This document shows, piece after piece, positions 9,342-18,442 of a DNA stretch of 64,000 nucleotides. The first letter of the stretch is position 1; each line of letters begins with the position of its first letter. The notes beneath the pieces were generated by a model. It was not told the DNA's origin. It ran no database searches and saw nothing but the letters and a program-made list of their open reading frames with translations. Source of the stretch: Cronobacter sakazakii (GTDB lineage: Bacteria > Pseudomonadota > Gammaproteobacteria > Enterobacterales > Enterobacteriaceae); NCBI RefSeq assembly GCF_000982825.1, contig NZ_CP011047.1:620001-684000 (forward strand), in the 5' to 3' direction. The translations under genes were made by a program, and so were the position numbers.

Positions 9342-10385
9342 TTACTCTTCGCTGAACAGGTCGCCGCCGTGCATGTCGATCATTTCCAGCGCCTTGCCGC
9401 CGCCTCGGGCCACGCAAGTGAGCGGATCTTCCGCCACCACGACCGGAATGCCGGTCTCTTCCATCAGCAAACGGTCAAGGTTACGCAGCAGCGCGCCGCC
9501 GCCGGTCAGTACCATGCCGCGCTCGGAGATGTCGGAAGCCAGTTCTGGCGGGCACTGTTCCAGCGCGACCATAACGGCGCTGACGATACCAGTCAGCGGT
9601 TCCTGCAGCGCTTCGAGAATTTCGTTAGAGTTCAGGGTGAAACCGCGCGGAACGCCTTCTGCCAGGTTACGGCCGCGAACTTCGATTTCGCGGACTTCGT
9701 CGCCCGGGTAGGCGGAGCCGATTTCATGTTTGATACGCTCAGCGGTGGCTTCACCGATAAGCGAGCCGTAGTTACGGCGCACATAATTAATGATGGCTTC
9801 GTCAAAACGGTCGCCGCCGATACGCACGGAGGAGGAGTACACCACGCCGTTCAGGGAGATAACCGCCACTTCGGTCGTACCACCACCGATATCCACCACC
9901 ATAGAACCGGTCGCTTCAGACACCGGCAGACCCGCGCCAATCGCGGCCGCCATCGGCTCTTCAATCAGGAACACTTCACGCGCGCCTGCGCCCTGTGCGG
10001 ATTCGCGGATAGCACGGCGTTCAACCTGAGTCGCGCCGACCGGCACACACACCAGCACGCGCGGGCTCGGGCGCATAAAGCTGTTGCTGTGCACTTGCTT
10101 AATGAAGTGCTGAAGCATTTTTTCCGTGACAAAGAAATCGGCGATCACGCCATCTTTCATCGGGCGGATAGCGGCGATATTGCCCGGCGTACGGCCAAGC
10201 ATCTGCTTCGCTTCATGACCAACGGCCGCAACGCTCTTCGGCGAGCCGGCACGATCCTGGCGAATGGCGACCACGGAAGGCTCATTCAGTACGATGCCTT
10301 GCCCTTTTACATAGATAAGGGTATTCGCGGTACCCAGGTCAATGGACAGGTCATTGGAAAACATGCCACGAAATTTTTTAAACAT
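9342..10385 (-). CDS. mreB: MreB, actin-like cell-shape filament protein
   Basis: The bacterial actin homologue that positions the elongasome beneath the inner membrane. The chosen ATG at 10385 gives 347 aa, the universal enterobacterial length, starting MFKKFRGMFSNDLSIDLG. The open frame continues upstream to 10619, but that part is not MreB-like. The ATPase motifs are present: phosphate-1 DLGTANT (residues 16-22), phosphate-2 VVDIGGGTTEVAV and adenosine VLTGGGALL. The N-terminal amphipathic MFKKFRG membrane anchor is intact. It is the first gene of the mreBCD-yhdE-rng block. Confidence 0.98.
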   Translation of the reverse strand: MFKKFRGMFSNDLSIDLGTANTLIYVKGQGIVLNEPSVVAIRQDRAGSPKSVAAVGHEAKQMLGRTPGNIAAIRPMKDGVIADFFVTEKMLQHFIKQVHSNSFMRPSPRVLVCVPVGATQVERRAIRESAQGAGAREVFLIEEPMAAAIGAGLPVSEATGSMVVDIGGGTTEVAVISLNGVVYSSSVRIGGDRFDEAIINYVRRNYGSLIGEATAERIKHEIGSAYPGDEVREIEVRGRNLAEGVPRGFTLNSNEILEALQEPLTGIVSAVMVALEQCPPELASDISERGMVLTGGGALLRNLDRLLMEETGIPVVVAEDPLTCVARGGGKALEMIDMHGGDLFSEE

Positions 10386-10692
10386 ACTAAGGGATAATCC
10401 TGAAAGCTGGGGCGGAAAACAAAATCCGCTTACTTTACCAACCACACGAAGCAGCGACAAGGCGCAAAAAATGTTCTGCATCGGTGAAAAATAGTGCGGC
10501 TTTTCTTCTGTTAAACCGTCGTCGCCCCGGCCTTTCCGGCTGACGATTTCGTGAGCGTTGCTGGCCCGACGACGTCTTATACGTGAAGAATGAAAGCCTG
10601 CGTTAATATGCTGCGACACTCTGGCCGGCAGGCGTACGCCCCCTTAAGATGCAGCGCGCGTTATTCTACGTGAAAACAAGTTAAACGGCAGG
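10386..10692 (-). promoter_or_regulatory. mreB upstream region, no gene
   Basis: These 307 bp separate csrD from mreB, both on the minus strand. In E. coli several mreB promoters lie in this interval. I see AT-rich patches close to mreB but cannot assign a -10/-35 pair with confidence. The frame upstream of the mreB start (10386-10619) looks like non-coding read-through. No terminator for csrD is evident. Confidence 0.4.
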
Positions 10693-12633
10693 TCAAACCG
10701 AGTATCTTTGCGAATATTTTTTCACATTAGTATCGAGAGGTTGCGAGGCGGCAAAAAAATCGCCCTGACCTCCCGTCACGCCACGCTCGACCAGCGTCTG
10801 CCATTCACTTTTGGTTCTGACGCCGGCGGCAAAAACCCGCGTCTGCGTTCCGTTGCACGCCTCCACCAGACTCTGTACAAAAAGCTGGTTTTCGGTGCGC
10901 TTGTTGATATCCCGCACCAGCCCCGGATGCAGCTTGATAATTTCCACATCCAGCGCTTTTATCCAGGCCGTGCCGACCACCGTTAATCCCGCCTGGACCA
11001 CCGCGATGCGAAGCCCAAGCGCCCTGATTAAACGCACAACCGGTTGTAAACGGCTGAGATGTTGACAAACATCTGCCTCGGCAAGTTCAAAAAGAATGCG
11101 TTTTCGATGCGATTTTTCGCACTGCATCAATGTGTCGCGCAGCCAGCGCTGGAACGGCGGACGGATCAACGACTCGACCGTGACCGGCAGCGCCAGCGTT
11201 TCGTCCGGCCAGAAGCGCAGGAAAGGCAGAACGCGGGTAATCAGCTGGCGATCATACTGTTCTGCCAGACCAAACTGCTGCACCATCGGCATATACTCTG
11301 CCGCCAGCACCTCTTCTTCACCGTCAAAAATACGGCACATTAATTCGCGATGATGCACATAGCCGTCGCGCAATACGGCCGGTTTTTGATAAAAACGCGG
11401 GCCGCCGCGCTGCAGTGCGTTTTCAATTAAAGTGCGCCAGCGCACGTTGCCGCGCCCTTTTTCCGGCAGCGTACTGTCATAGACCGCCCAGCCGTTGCCG
11501 CCCTGCAATACCGCGTTGCGGGCCGCCACTTCGGCGTGTTCCATGACCTGTTCGGTCGTCTGTCCGCTGCGCCAGGCGCAAATGCCGATATGCAGCATAT
11601 CGCTGCTGTCCAGCATCCGGGTCGGCGGCAGCGCCCCCACCGCTTTCAGTAACTGGCTGGCGATGCTGTCGGCTTCTTTAAGCGTGCGATGCGGCAACAG
11701 TACGGCAAAATCGCTGCGGAAATACCGCGCCAGCAGCGCGCCGGGGTAGCGCATAATAAAAGTAGAAAGCATGTTGATAAGCGTGAAGAGATACTCTTCA
11801 ACGGCGGTTTTTCCCCAGCTATCACGCAGCATGTCGAAATCTGGCAGGCGGATCATCATCACCACGCCGTGCGTCACGGCGTTATCCTGCTCTTCCAGCA
11901 GGGTCGCCAGTTGATTATCAAAGAAGATGCGGTTGCTCAGCCCGGTTTTGGCATCCTGGGCTGCGAAGGCACGGATCAGCGTATCCATGCGGCTGCGCTG
12001 TTCTCCGGCACGCTGTAATTCGGTCAGCAAGACATCCAGCGCGCTGCTGGCGTGGGTGGGCCATTCATGAATATTGCCGCGCGCATTCGCGCCACGTTCG
12101 CCATTGAGGATGCGCACCGCGCGGCCTTCCAGCAGTTCCTGCCCTGCGAGCTGACGTTTGATCCAGCGTACAGAGATATAAATGATGACGACCATCAGGG
12201 CAAAAGCCAGCGTCAGCGGCGCGGTAGTCAACAGAGAACGATAATAGTTGGCCAGCGGATCCTGCCAGGTTAAACGCAGCGTCATGCCGGGGTGTTTAAT
12301 CAAAGGAACAGAAAGCTGGCGGGCACGGGTCTGAAAGGGCGATTCCCGATAGCTTTCGGGTCTCGTATGGCTGAACACAATTTTATCGCCCAGCGCGAAC
12401 TCGATTCGCACGATATCCAGTGGCACCATAATTTCATCAAGCCGGGACTGCATCATCTGCGGAGACTGGGAAACCAGTTCGTTATCCACAATGGAAGCCA
12501 CCGACGCGACGCGCTGCGTCACTTTATGCTGAATGGCGTTAAAAAAGCTGAGTGAGCAGCCAAGCAGCGTCACCAGCATCGCCATACCGACCAGCAGCGT
12601 GACAAAGGCGGAGAATTTCGTCGTTAAGCGCAT
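10693..12633 (-). CDS. csrD: CsrD, regulator of CsrB/CsrC sRNA decay
   Basis: A membrane protein of 646 aa from ATG 12633, the E. coli CsrD length. It makes the sRNAs CsrB and CsrC sensitive to RNase E. Two membrane helices (about residues 8-30 and 137-157) flank a periplasmic segment. Degenerate GGDEF and EAL domains follow: the GGDEF position reads RSDF (residues 306-309) and the EAL position ELM (430-432), so no cyclic-di-GMP turnover is expected, as in E. coli. A GTG at 12663 would add 10 residues but is less likely. The gene is divergent from acuI. Confidence 0.95.
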   Translation of the reverse strand: MRLTTKFSAFVTLLVGMAMLVTLLGCSLSFFNAIQHKVTQRVASVASIVDNELVSQSPQMMQSRLDEIMVPLDIVRIEFALGDKIVFSHTRPESYRESPFQTRARQLSVPLIKHPGMTLRLTWQDPLANYYRSLLTTAPLTLAFALMVVIIYISVRWIKRQLAGQELLEGRAVRILNGERGANARGNIHEWPTHASSALDVLLTELQRAGEQRSRMDTLIRAFAAQDAKTGLSNRIFFDNQLATLLEEQDNAVTHGVVMMIRLPDFDMLRDSWGKTAVEEYLFTLINMLSTFIMRYPGALLARYFRSDFAVLLPHRTLKEADSIASQLLKAVGALPPTRMLDSSDMLHIGICAWRSGQTTEQVMEHAEVAARNAVLQGGNGWAVYDSTLPEKGRGNVRWRTLIENALQRGGPRFYQKPAVLRDGYVHHRELMCRIFDGEEEVLAAEYMPMVQQFGLAEQYDRQLITRVLPFLRFWPDETLALPVTVESLIRPPFQRWLRDTLMQCEKSHRKRILFELAEADVCQHLSRLQPVVRLIRALGLRIAVVQAGLTVVGTAWIKALDVEIIKLHPGLVRDINKRTENQLFVQSLVEACNGTQTRVFAAGVRTKSEWQTLVERGVTGGQGDFFAASQPLDTNVKKYSQRYSV

Positions 12634-12866
12634 CCTTGTGTTAACTCCGTGGTTGGGTGTCACGCGGGGGAACCGCCTTTCGGTTCTTCACGCTAATGGA
12701 CAGGTTGAAAGTGAGTGCTAACTTTGAATATCGAACCGCGCATACTACCAGAAATGGTGGCGCGGCTATGCAGTTTTCTTGCGGCAAATCGGCATAAGGT
12801 TTCAATATGCGAGTATAGTCCTCAGGAATGATTTTCCCACTTAAGTCGTTTTTAAGGAGCGTTAAC

Positions 12867-13841
12867 ATGAAGGCGTTACTTCTCGAACAGCAGGATGGCA
12901 AAACGCTGGCCTGCGTGAAACCAGTAGAAGAAGCGATGCTGCCGCAGGCAGAAGTGACGGTCGATATCGACTGGTCAAGCCTTAACTATAAAGACGCCCT
13001 GGCGATTACCGGCAAAGGCAAAATCATTCGTGAATTTCCGATGGTACCGGGTATCGATTTCGCAGGCGTCGTGCGCGACAGCGCGGACGCGCGCTTTACG
13101 CCAGGCCAGCAGGTGCTGCTGACCGGCTGGGGCGTTGGCGAAAACCACTGGGGTGGCCTTGCCGAAACGGCGCGAGTAAAAGCCGACTGGCTGGTGCCGC
13201 TGCCGCAGGGGCTGGATGGCCGTCAGGCGATGATCATCGGCACGGCGGGCTTTACCGCGATGCTGTGCGTGATGGCGCTGGAAGACGCGGGTGTGCGACC
13301 GGAAAGCGGCGAGGTGCTTGTCACCGGCGCAAGCGGCGGCGTAGGCAGCACGGCGGTGGCGCTGTTGCATAACCTCGGGTATCAGGTTGTGGCGGTTTCC
13401 GGGCGTGAAAGCACACATGATTACCTGCAAAGCCTCGGCGCCAGCCGGATTGTGGGCCGTGACGAATTCACAGAAAGCCGCCCGCTGGAGAAACAGCTGT
13501 GGGCAGGCGCGGTAGACACCGTCGGCGATAAAGTTCTGGCGAAAGTGCTGGCGCAGACGAATTACGGCGGCTGCGTGGCGGCCTGCGGCCTTGCGGGCGG
13601 TTTTGCGCTGCCCACCACGGTGATGCCTTTTATCCTGCGCAACGTGCGCCTCCAGGGCGTGGATTCCGTGATGACGCCTGCGCCGCGTCGCCTTGAAGCA
13701 TGGCAGCGCCTGGTGCGCGATCTGCCATCCTCGTTTTATCAGCAGAGCGCGACCGAAATCACGCTCGATCAGGCGGCTGAATTCGCTGAAGCCATTATCA
13801 GCAACCGCGCGCAGGGCCGGACGCTGGTAAAAATTCGCTAA
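12867..13841 (+). CDS. acuI: AcuI (YhdH), acrylyl-CoA reductase (NADPH)
   Basis: A medium-chain dehydrogenase/reductase without the zinc site, 324 aa from ATG 12867 with AAGGAG at 12854-12859. AcuI reduces toxic acryloyl-CoA to propanoyl-CoA using NADPH. The nucleotide-binding glycine motif TGASGGVGSTAV is near residue 153, and the N-terminal GroES-like part (residues about 1-120) contains SLNYKDALAITGKG. An upstream in-frame start at 12828 adds 13 residues and lacks a ribosome-binding site. It is divergent from csrD and appears monocistronic; the next gene, msrP, follows after 103 bp. Confidence 0.94.
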   Translation: MKALLLEQQDGKTLACVKPVEEAMLPQAEVTVDIDWSSLNYKDALAITGKGKIIREFPMVPGIDFAGVVRDSADARFTPGQQVLLTGWGVGENHWGGLAETARVKADWLVPLPQGLDGRQAMIIGTAGFTAMLCVMALEDAGVRPESGEVLVTGASGGVGSTAVALLHNLGYQVVAVSGRESTHDYLQSLGASRIVGRDEFTESRPLEKQLWAGAVDTVGDKVLAKVLAQTNYGGCVAACGLAGGFALPTTVMPFILRNVRLQGVDSVMTPAPRRLEAWQRLVRDLPSSFYQQSATEITLDQAAEFAEAIISNRAQGRTLVKIR

Positions 13842-13944
13842 GCTAAAATTTATTTACAGATAATTAACCTCTTCACTCGCAGGCTGACTTGAGCCCTGTC
13901 ATGATTAAGCGGTAGCGTTACGTATCGTTTTTGCGGAGCCGGTC

Positions 13945-14949
13945 ATGAAAAAAGTCAGCCGTTTAACCGAAGCCGATGTCACCGCCGAGTCGGCTTTCTT
14001 TATGCAGCGCCGTCAGGTGCTGAAAGCCCTGGGTATCACTACCGCAGCGCTCTCGCTGCCCACCGCCGCACACGCGGATGTGCTCTCCTGGTTTAAAGGA
14101 AACGACCGGCCTAAAGCGCCCGCCGGCGCGCCGCTTGATTTCACGCGTCCTGCGCAATACCAGGCGAAGCTTGACCTGACACCGGAAGATAAAGTCACCG
14201 GCTATAACAACTTCTATGAATTTGGGCTGGATAAAGCCGACCCGGCCGCGAACGCCGGCAGTCTGAAAACCAACCCGTGGACGCTGAAAATAGGCGGAGA
14301 AGTGGCGAAACCGCTGACGCTGGATCACGACGACCTCACTAAAAAGTTTCCGCTTGAAGAGCGCATCTACCGGATGCGCTGCGTCGAAGCCTGGTCGATG
14401 GTGGTGCCGTGGATAGGTTTCCCGCTGCATAAACTGCTCGCGCTGGTGGAGCCCACCAGCAATGCGAAATATGTCGCGTTCAAAACGCTCTACGCGCCCG
14501 ATATTATGCCGGGCCAGAAAGACCGCTTTATCGGCGGCGGGCTGGAGTATCCGTACGTCGAAGCGCTGCGCCTTGATGAGGCGATGCACCCGCTCACGAT
14601 GCTGACGACCGGCGTCTACGGTAAAGCCCTGCCGCCGCAAAACGGCGCGCCGGTGCGTCTCACCGTACCGTGGAAATATGGCTTTAAAGGCATTAAATCG
14701 ATCGTCAGCATTACGTTGACCCGCGAGCGCCCGCCAACGACGTGGAATATGGCGGCACCGGATGAATATGGTTTTTACGCCAACGTGAATCCGCATGTCG
14801 ATCATCCGCGCTGGTCGCAAGCCAGCGAGCGTGTCATCGGCGCAGGCGGCGTACTGGATGTGAAGCGCCAGCCGACGCTACTTTTTAACGGCTACGCCGA
14901 TGAGGTGGCGTCGCTCTATAAAGGCCTCGATCTGCGGGAGAACTTCTGA
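13945..14949 (+). CDS. msrP: MsrP (YedY), periplasmic methionine sulfoxide reductase
   Basis: The molybdenum catalytic subunit, 334 aa, repairs oxidised Met residues in periplasmic proteins. It carries a Tat signal: the twin arginine at residues 22-23 (MQRRQVLKALG) precedes a hydrophobic stretch ending in AHA. The molybdenum-ligating cysteine lies in YRMRCVEAWSM, near residue 146. It directly abuts msrQ. In E. coli K-12 the pair sits elsewhere beside hprSR; here it is next to acuI and aroQ, with no two-component genes nearby. Confidence 0.96.
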   Translation: MKKVSRLTEADVTAESAFFMQRRQVLKALGITTAALSLPTAAHADVLSWFKGNDRPKAPAGAPLDFTRPAQYQAKLDLTPEDKVTGYNNFYEFGLDKADPAANAGSLKTNPWTLKIGGEVAKPLTLDHDDLTKKFPLEERIYRMRCVEAWSMVVPWIGFPLHKLLALVEPTSNAKYVAFKTLYAPDIMPGQKDRFIGGGLEYPYVEALRLDEAMHPLTMLTTGVYGKALPPQNGAPVRLTVPWKYGFKGIKSIVSITLTRERPPTTWNMAAPDEYGFYANVNPHVDHPRWSQASERVIGAGGVLDVKRQPTLLFNGYADEVASLYKGLDLRENF

Positions 14950-15552
14950 GTGCGTTTAACGGCAAAACAGATTACCTGGCTGAAAGTGGCGCTGCATCTC
15001 GCCGCATTTTTACCGCTGGTGTGGCTTTTTTATGCCGCAAGCCAGGGCTTGTTCAGCGCCGATCCGGCGAAAGATATTCAGCATTTTACCGGCAGAATGG
15101 CGCTAAAACTGCTGCTCGCCACGCTTCTGGTGACGCCGCTTACGCGCCTTCTTAAGCAGCCGCTGCTTATCCGCACCCGGCGTCTGCTGGGCTTATGGTG
15201 TTTTGCGTGGGCGACGCTGCACCTGGTGAGCTATTCGCTGCTGGAGCTGGGGCTTAGCAATCTGTCGCTGCTTGGCAGCGAACTGGTTTCGCGCCCTTAC
15301 CTGACGCTGGGTGTTGTCAGCTGGCTTATTCTGCTGGCGCTGGCGCTCACTTCTTTCCAGGCGGCGCAGCGAAAACTGGGTCGCCGGTGGCAAACATTGC
15401 ATAACTTCATCTATCTGGTTGCGATCCTCGCCCCGATTCACTACCTGTGGTCAGTGAAGATTCTGTCGCCGCAACCTGTCCTTTACGCACTGGGCGCGAT
15501 CGTTCTGCTGGCATGGCGCTATAAAAAGCTGCGCCAATGGTGGCGAACGTGA
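14950..15552 (+). CDS. msrQ: MsrQ (YedZ), heme-binding membrane subunit
   Basis: A 200-aa membrane partner of MsrP that passes electrons from the quinone pool or flavin reductase to the periplasm. The GTG start at 14950 follows the msrP TGA (14947-14949) with no gap, and a GGGAG-like site lies inside the end of msrP. About six hydrophobic segments are visible, with candidate heme histidines in WATLHLVSYS, LHNFIYLVA and APIHYLWS. Family length agrees. Confidence 0.95.
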   Translation: MRLTAKQITWLKVALHLAAFLPLVWLFYAASQGLFSADPAKDIQHFTGRMALKLLLATLLVTPLTRLLKQPLLIRTRRLLGLWCFAWATLHLVSYSLLELGLSNLSLLGSELVSRPYLTLGVVSWLILLALALTSFQAAQRKLGRRWQTLHNFIYLVAILAPIHYLWSVKILSPQPVLYALGAIVLLAWRYKKLRQWWRT

Positions 15553-15645
15553 CGCGTTTATGTGCGTTTTCCCGCACTTCTGTTATTACCCGATAACGTT
15601 TTCCTGAGGGTGGTTGATAATCTTCCCTGATAAGACCAGTATTTA

Positions 15646-15674
15646 GCTGCCAAATGCTACGAAATCGTTATAAT
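15646..15674 (+). promoter_or_regulatory. Putative promoter for aroQ-accB-accC
   Basis: A perfect TATAAT lies at 15669-15674 in the 231-bp gap before aroQ, followed by a T-rich start region and an imperfect inverted repeat (TCACCC near 15691 with GGGTGA near 15716). The -35 is weak (AGCTGC, 18-bp spacing). E. coli accBC has its promoter far upstream of accB; this site occupies that relative place with aroQ between promoter and accB. Confidence 0.55.
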
Positions 15675-15783
15675 GTGCGACTTTGGTTTTTCACCCACGG
15701 CTTTTTACACGCCGACGGGTGACAACCAGACGATGAAGGTATATTTTGACATTTACCGGAAGATGGCAGGAGATAGCGCCAGG

Positions 15784-16236
15784 ATGACCGAGAAATTTCA
15801 CATTTTGCTTTTAAACGGCCCGAACCTTAACATGCTGGGCACGCGTGAGCCGGAGAAGTACGGTACACAGACGCTTGAACAAATTGTTAACGAGCTCGCC
15901 GCTGTTGCAAAGCAGTTGAATGTCTCGTTCGATCACCTGCAATCCAACGCTGAATATGCGCTTATCGACCGAATTCATCAGGCTAAAGACAAGATTGACT
16001 ATATCCTGATCAATCCGGCCGCGTTTACGCATACCAGCGTGGCGCTGCGCGACGCGCTGCTGTCGGTGAATATCCCGTTTATCGAGATCCACCTGAGCAA
16101 TGTGCACGCCCGAGAGCCTTTCCGGCATCATTCATACCTTTCGGATATTGCCGCCGGCGTCATCTGCGGATTAGGTGCCGATGGCTATACCTATGCGTTA
16201 CAGACGGCGGTCAAACGCCTGTCACAATCACACTAA
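15784..16236 (+). CDS. aroQ: Type II 3-dehydroquinate dehydratase
   Basis: A small type II dehydroquinase of 150 aa from ATG 15784, with AGGAG at 15768-15772. It converts 3-dehydroquinate to 3-dehydroshikimate in the shikimate pathway, as a dodecamer. Catalytic motifs are visible: GPNLNMLGTREPEKYG with the active-site Tyr and loop Arg, NPAAFTHTS with the His, and EIHLSNVHARE. A 37-residue upstream extension in frame is not family-like. It sits 21 bp before accB and is probably in that operon. E. coli K-12 relies on the unrelated type I enzyme AroD; whether this genome has both cannot be seen here. Confidence 0.95.
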   Translation: MTEKFHILLLNGPNLNMLGTREPEKYGTQTLEQIVNELAAVAKQLNVSFDHLQSNAEYALIDRIHQAKDKIDYILINPAAFTHTSVALRDALLSVNIPFIEIHLSNVHAREPFRHHSYLSDIAAGVICGLGADGYTYALQTAVKRLSQSH

Positions 16237-16257
16237 ACAAGAGTACGGAACCCACTC

Positions 16258-16734
16258 ATGGATATTCGTAAGATTAAAAAACTGATCGAGCTGGTTGAAG
16301 AATCAGGCATCGCTGAACTGGAAATTTCTGAAGGCGAAGAGTCTGTACGTATCAGCCGCTCCCCGGCCAATACAGGCTTCCCGGTGATGCAGCAGGCGTA
16401 TGCCGCGCCGATGATGCAGCAGCAGCCGCAAGCCCTGTCCAACGCTGTTGCTCCTGCCGCCGCTCCGGCAGCAGAAGCGCCGGCTGCCGCAGAAGTCAGT
16501 GGTCACATCGTACGTTCCCCGATGGTTGGTACCTTCTATCGTACCCCGAGCCCGGATGCGAAAGCGTTTGTGGAAGTAGGCCAGAAAGTCAACGTAGGCG
16601 ACACCCTATGCATCGTTGAAGCGATGAAAATGATGAACCAGATCGAATCCGACAAAGCGGGCGTCGTGAAAGCGATCCTGGTGGAAAGCGGTCAGCCAGT
16701 AGAATTTGACGAGCCGCTGGTTGTCATCGAATAA
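16258..16734 (+). CDS. accB: Biotin carboxyl carrier protein of acetyl-CoA carboxylase
   Basis: BCCP, 158 aa, carries biotin between the carboxylase and transferase halves of acetyl-CoA carboxylase, the first step of fatty-acid synthesis. The biotinylated lysine is Lys124 within EAMKM. An Ala/Pro-rich mobile linker lies around residues 60-80, between the N-terminal dimerisation segment and the biotinyl domain. It is 10 bp upstream of accC. AccB autoregulates the operon in E. coli. Confidence 0.98.
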   Translation: MDIRKIKKLIELVEESGIAELEISEGEESVRISRSPANTGFPVMQQAYAAPMMQQQPQALSNAVAPAAAPAAEAPAAAEVSGHIVRSPMVGTFYRTPSPDAKAFVEVGQKVNVGDTLCIVEAMKMMNQIESDKAGVVKAILVESGQPVEFDEPLVVIE

Positions 16735-16744
16735 CGAGGCGAAC

Positions 16745-18094
16745 ATGCTGGATAAAATTGTCATCGCTAACCGCGGCGAAATCGCACTGCGTATTCTTCG
16801 TGCCTGTAAAGAACTGGGCATCAAGACCGTCGCTGTGCATTCCACCGCGGATCGCGACCTGAAACACGTACTGCTGGCAGACGAGACCGTGTGTATCGGT
16901 CCGGCGCCGTCAGTCAAAAGCTATCTGAACATCCCGGCCATCATCGCTGCCGCTGAAATTACCGGCGCCGTGGCGATTCACCCGGGCTATGGCTTCCTCT
17001 CTGAGAACGCCAACTTCGCCGAGCAGGTTGAGCAGTCCGGCTTTATCTTCATTGGCCCGAAAGCCGACACGATTCGCCTGATGGGCGACAAAGTGTCTGC
17101 GATTACTGCCATGAAGAAAGCGGGCGTACCGACCGTACCGGGCTCCGACGGCCCGCTGGGCGATGATATGGATAAGAACCGCGCCCATGCGAAACGCATC
17201 GGCTACCCGGTCATTATCAAAGCGTCCGGCGGCGGCGGCGGTCGCGGTATGCGCGTTGTGCGCAGCGATGCTGAACTGGCGCAGTCTATCTCCATGACCA
17301 AAGCGGAAGCGAAAGCCGCTTTCAACAACGATATGGTCTACATGGAGAAGTACCTGGAAAACCCACGTCACATCGAAATTCAGGTGCTGGCGGACGGTCA
17401 GGGCAACGCTATCTATCTGGCGGAACGCGACTGCTCCATGCAGCGTCGTCACCAGAAAGTCGTCGAAGAAGCGCCGGCACCGGGCATTACCCCGGAACTG
17501 CGCCGCTACATCGGCGAGCGCTGCGCGAAAGCGTGTGTCGATATCGGCTACCGCGGCGCGGGTACGTTCGAGTTCCTGTTTGAAAACGGCGAGTTCTACT
17601 TCATTGAGATGAACACCCGTATTCAGGTAGAGCATCCGGTGACCGAGATGATCACAGGCGTTGACCTGATCAAAGAGCAGCTGCGTATCGCTGCCGGTCA
17701 GCCGCTCTCTATCAAACAGGAAGAAGTCGTAGTCAAAGGCCATGCGGTCGAGTGCCGTATCAACGCCGAAGACCCGAACACGTTCCTGCCAAGCCCGGGT
17801 AAAATCACGCGCTTCCATGCGCCGGGCGGCTTTGGCGTTCGTTGGGAATCGCATATCTACGCCGGTTATACCGTACCGCCGTATTACGATTCCATGATCG
17901 GCAAGCTCATCTGCTATGGCGAAAACCGCGACGTGGCCCTGGCCCGTATGCGTAACGCCCTGCAGGAGCTGATCATCGACGGCATCAAAACCAACGTTGA
18001 TCTGCAGACCCGCATCATGAACGATGAAAACTTCCAGCACGGTGGCACAAACATCCACTATCTGGAGAAGAAACTGGGCCTGCAAGAGAAATAA
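16745..18094 (+). CDS. accC: Biotin carboxylase subunit of acetyl-CoA carboxylase
   Basis: A 449-aa ATP-grasp enzyme that carboxylates the biotin on AccB. Start ATG 16745 follows the accB stop by 10 bp and begins MLDKIVIANRGEIALRI. The glycine-rich ATP loop KASGGGGGRGMRVV, the HIEIQVLAD segment and the catalytic MNTRIQVEHPVTEM are all intact. Length is identical to E. coli. A rho-independent terminator follows at 18112-18140. Confidence 0.98.
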   Translation: MLDKIVIANRGEIALRILRACKELGIKTVAVHSTADRDLKHVLLADETVCIGPAPSVKSYLNIPAIIAAAEITGAVAIHPGYGFLSENANFAEQVEQSGFIFIGPKADTIRLMGDKVSAITAMKKAGVPTVPGSDGPLGDDMDKNRAHAKRIGYPVIIKASGGGGGRGMRVVRSDAELAQSISMTKAEAKAAFNNDMVYMEKYLENPRHIEIQVLADGQGNAIYLAERDCSMQRRHQKVVEEAPAPGITPELRRYIGERCAKACVDIGYRGAGTFEFLFENGEFYFIEMNTRIQVEHPVTEMITGVDLIKEQLRIAAGQPLSIKQEEVVVKGHAVECRINAEDPNTFLPSPGKITRFHAPGGFGVRWESHIYAGYTVPPYYDSMIGKLICYGENRDVALARMRNALQELIIDGIKTNVDLQTRIMNDENFQHGGTNIHYLEKKLGLQEK

Positions 18095-18111
18095 GCCCCG
18101 TTTCCCTGCAC

Positions 18112-18140
18112 AAGGCCAGCTCTGCTGGCCTTTATTTTTT
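18112..18140 (+). terminator. Rho-independent terminator after accC
   Basis: The stem GGCCAGC-tct-GCTGGCC flanked by AA and TT is followed by TTTATTTTTT. It ends the accBC transcript 18 bp after the accC stop. Confidence 0.85.
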
Positions 18141-18199
18141 GTGCCTCCCCGAAAGTGCCAGGGTACAATCGCCGCTTTCTTCACTGACAGGGTATGACA

Positions 18200-18442
18200 A
18201 TGGACAAACGTTTTGTTCAGGCCCACAAAGAAGCGCGCTGGGCGCTGTGGCTGACCCTCCTCTATCTCGCCGCCTGGTTAGTGGCCGCTTACTTACCTGA
18301 TTCGCAACAGGGCTTCACCGGCCTGCCGCACTGGTTTGAGATGGCCTGCCTGCTGGTGCCGCTGCTGTTTATTCTGCTTTGCTGGCTCATGGTGCGCGTG
18401 ATTTTCCGCGACATTCCTCTGGAGGATAACGATGCAGCATGA
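18200..18442 (+). CDS. yhdT: YhdT, small membrane protein
   Basis: An 80-aa DUF997 protein with two membrane helices (roughly residues 15-34 and 47-69). Its biochemical function is unknown. The start at 18200 (ATGGACAAACG) fits AGGG at 18189-18192 better than the ATG at 18194, and matches the E. coli length. It overlaps panF by 11 bp, the same coupling seen in E. coli, which suggests a role linked to pantothenate uptake; that is inference. Confidence 0.9.
   Translation: MDKRFVQAHKEARWALWLTLLYLAAWLVAAYLPDSQQGFTGLPHWFEMACLLVPLLFILLCWLMVRVIFRDIPLEDNDAA

Noticed and set aside
9201..10397. 398-codon open frame opposite mreB/mreC
   Set aside because: It spans two well-established genes on the other strand and resembles no protein I know.
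16910..18226. 438-codon open frame opposite accC
   Set aside because: It lies antisense to a highly conserved enzyme and runs through the accC terminator.
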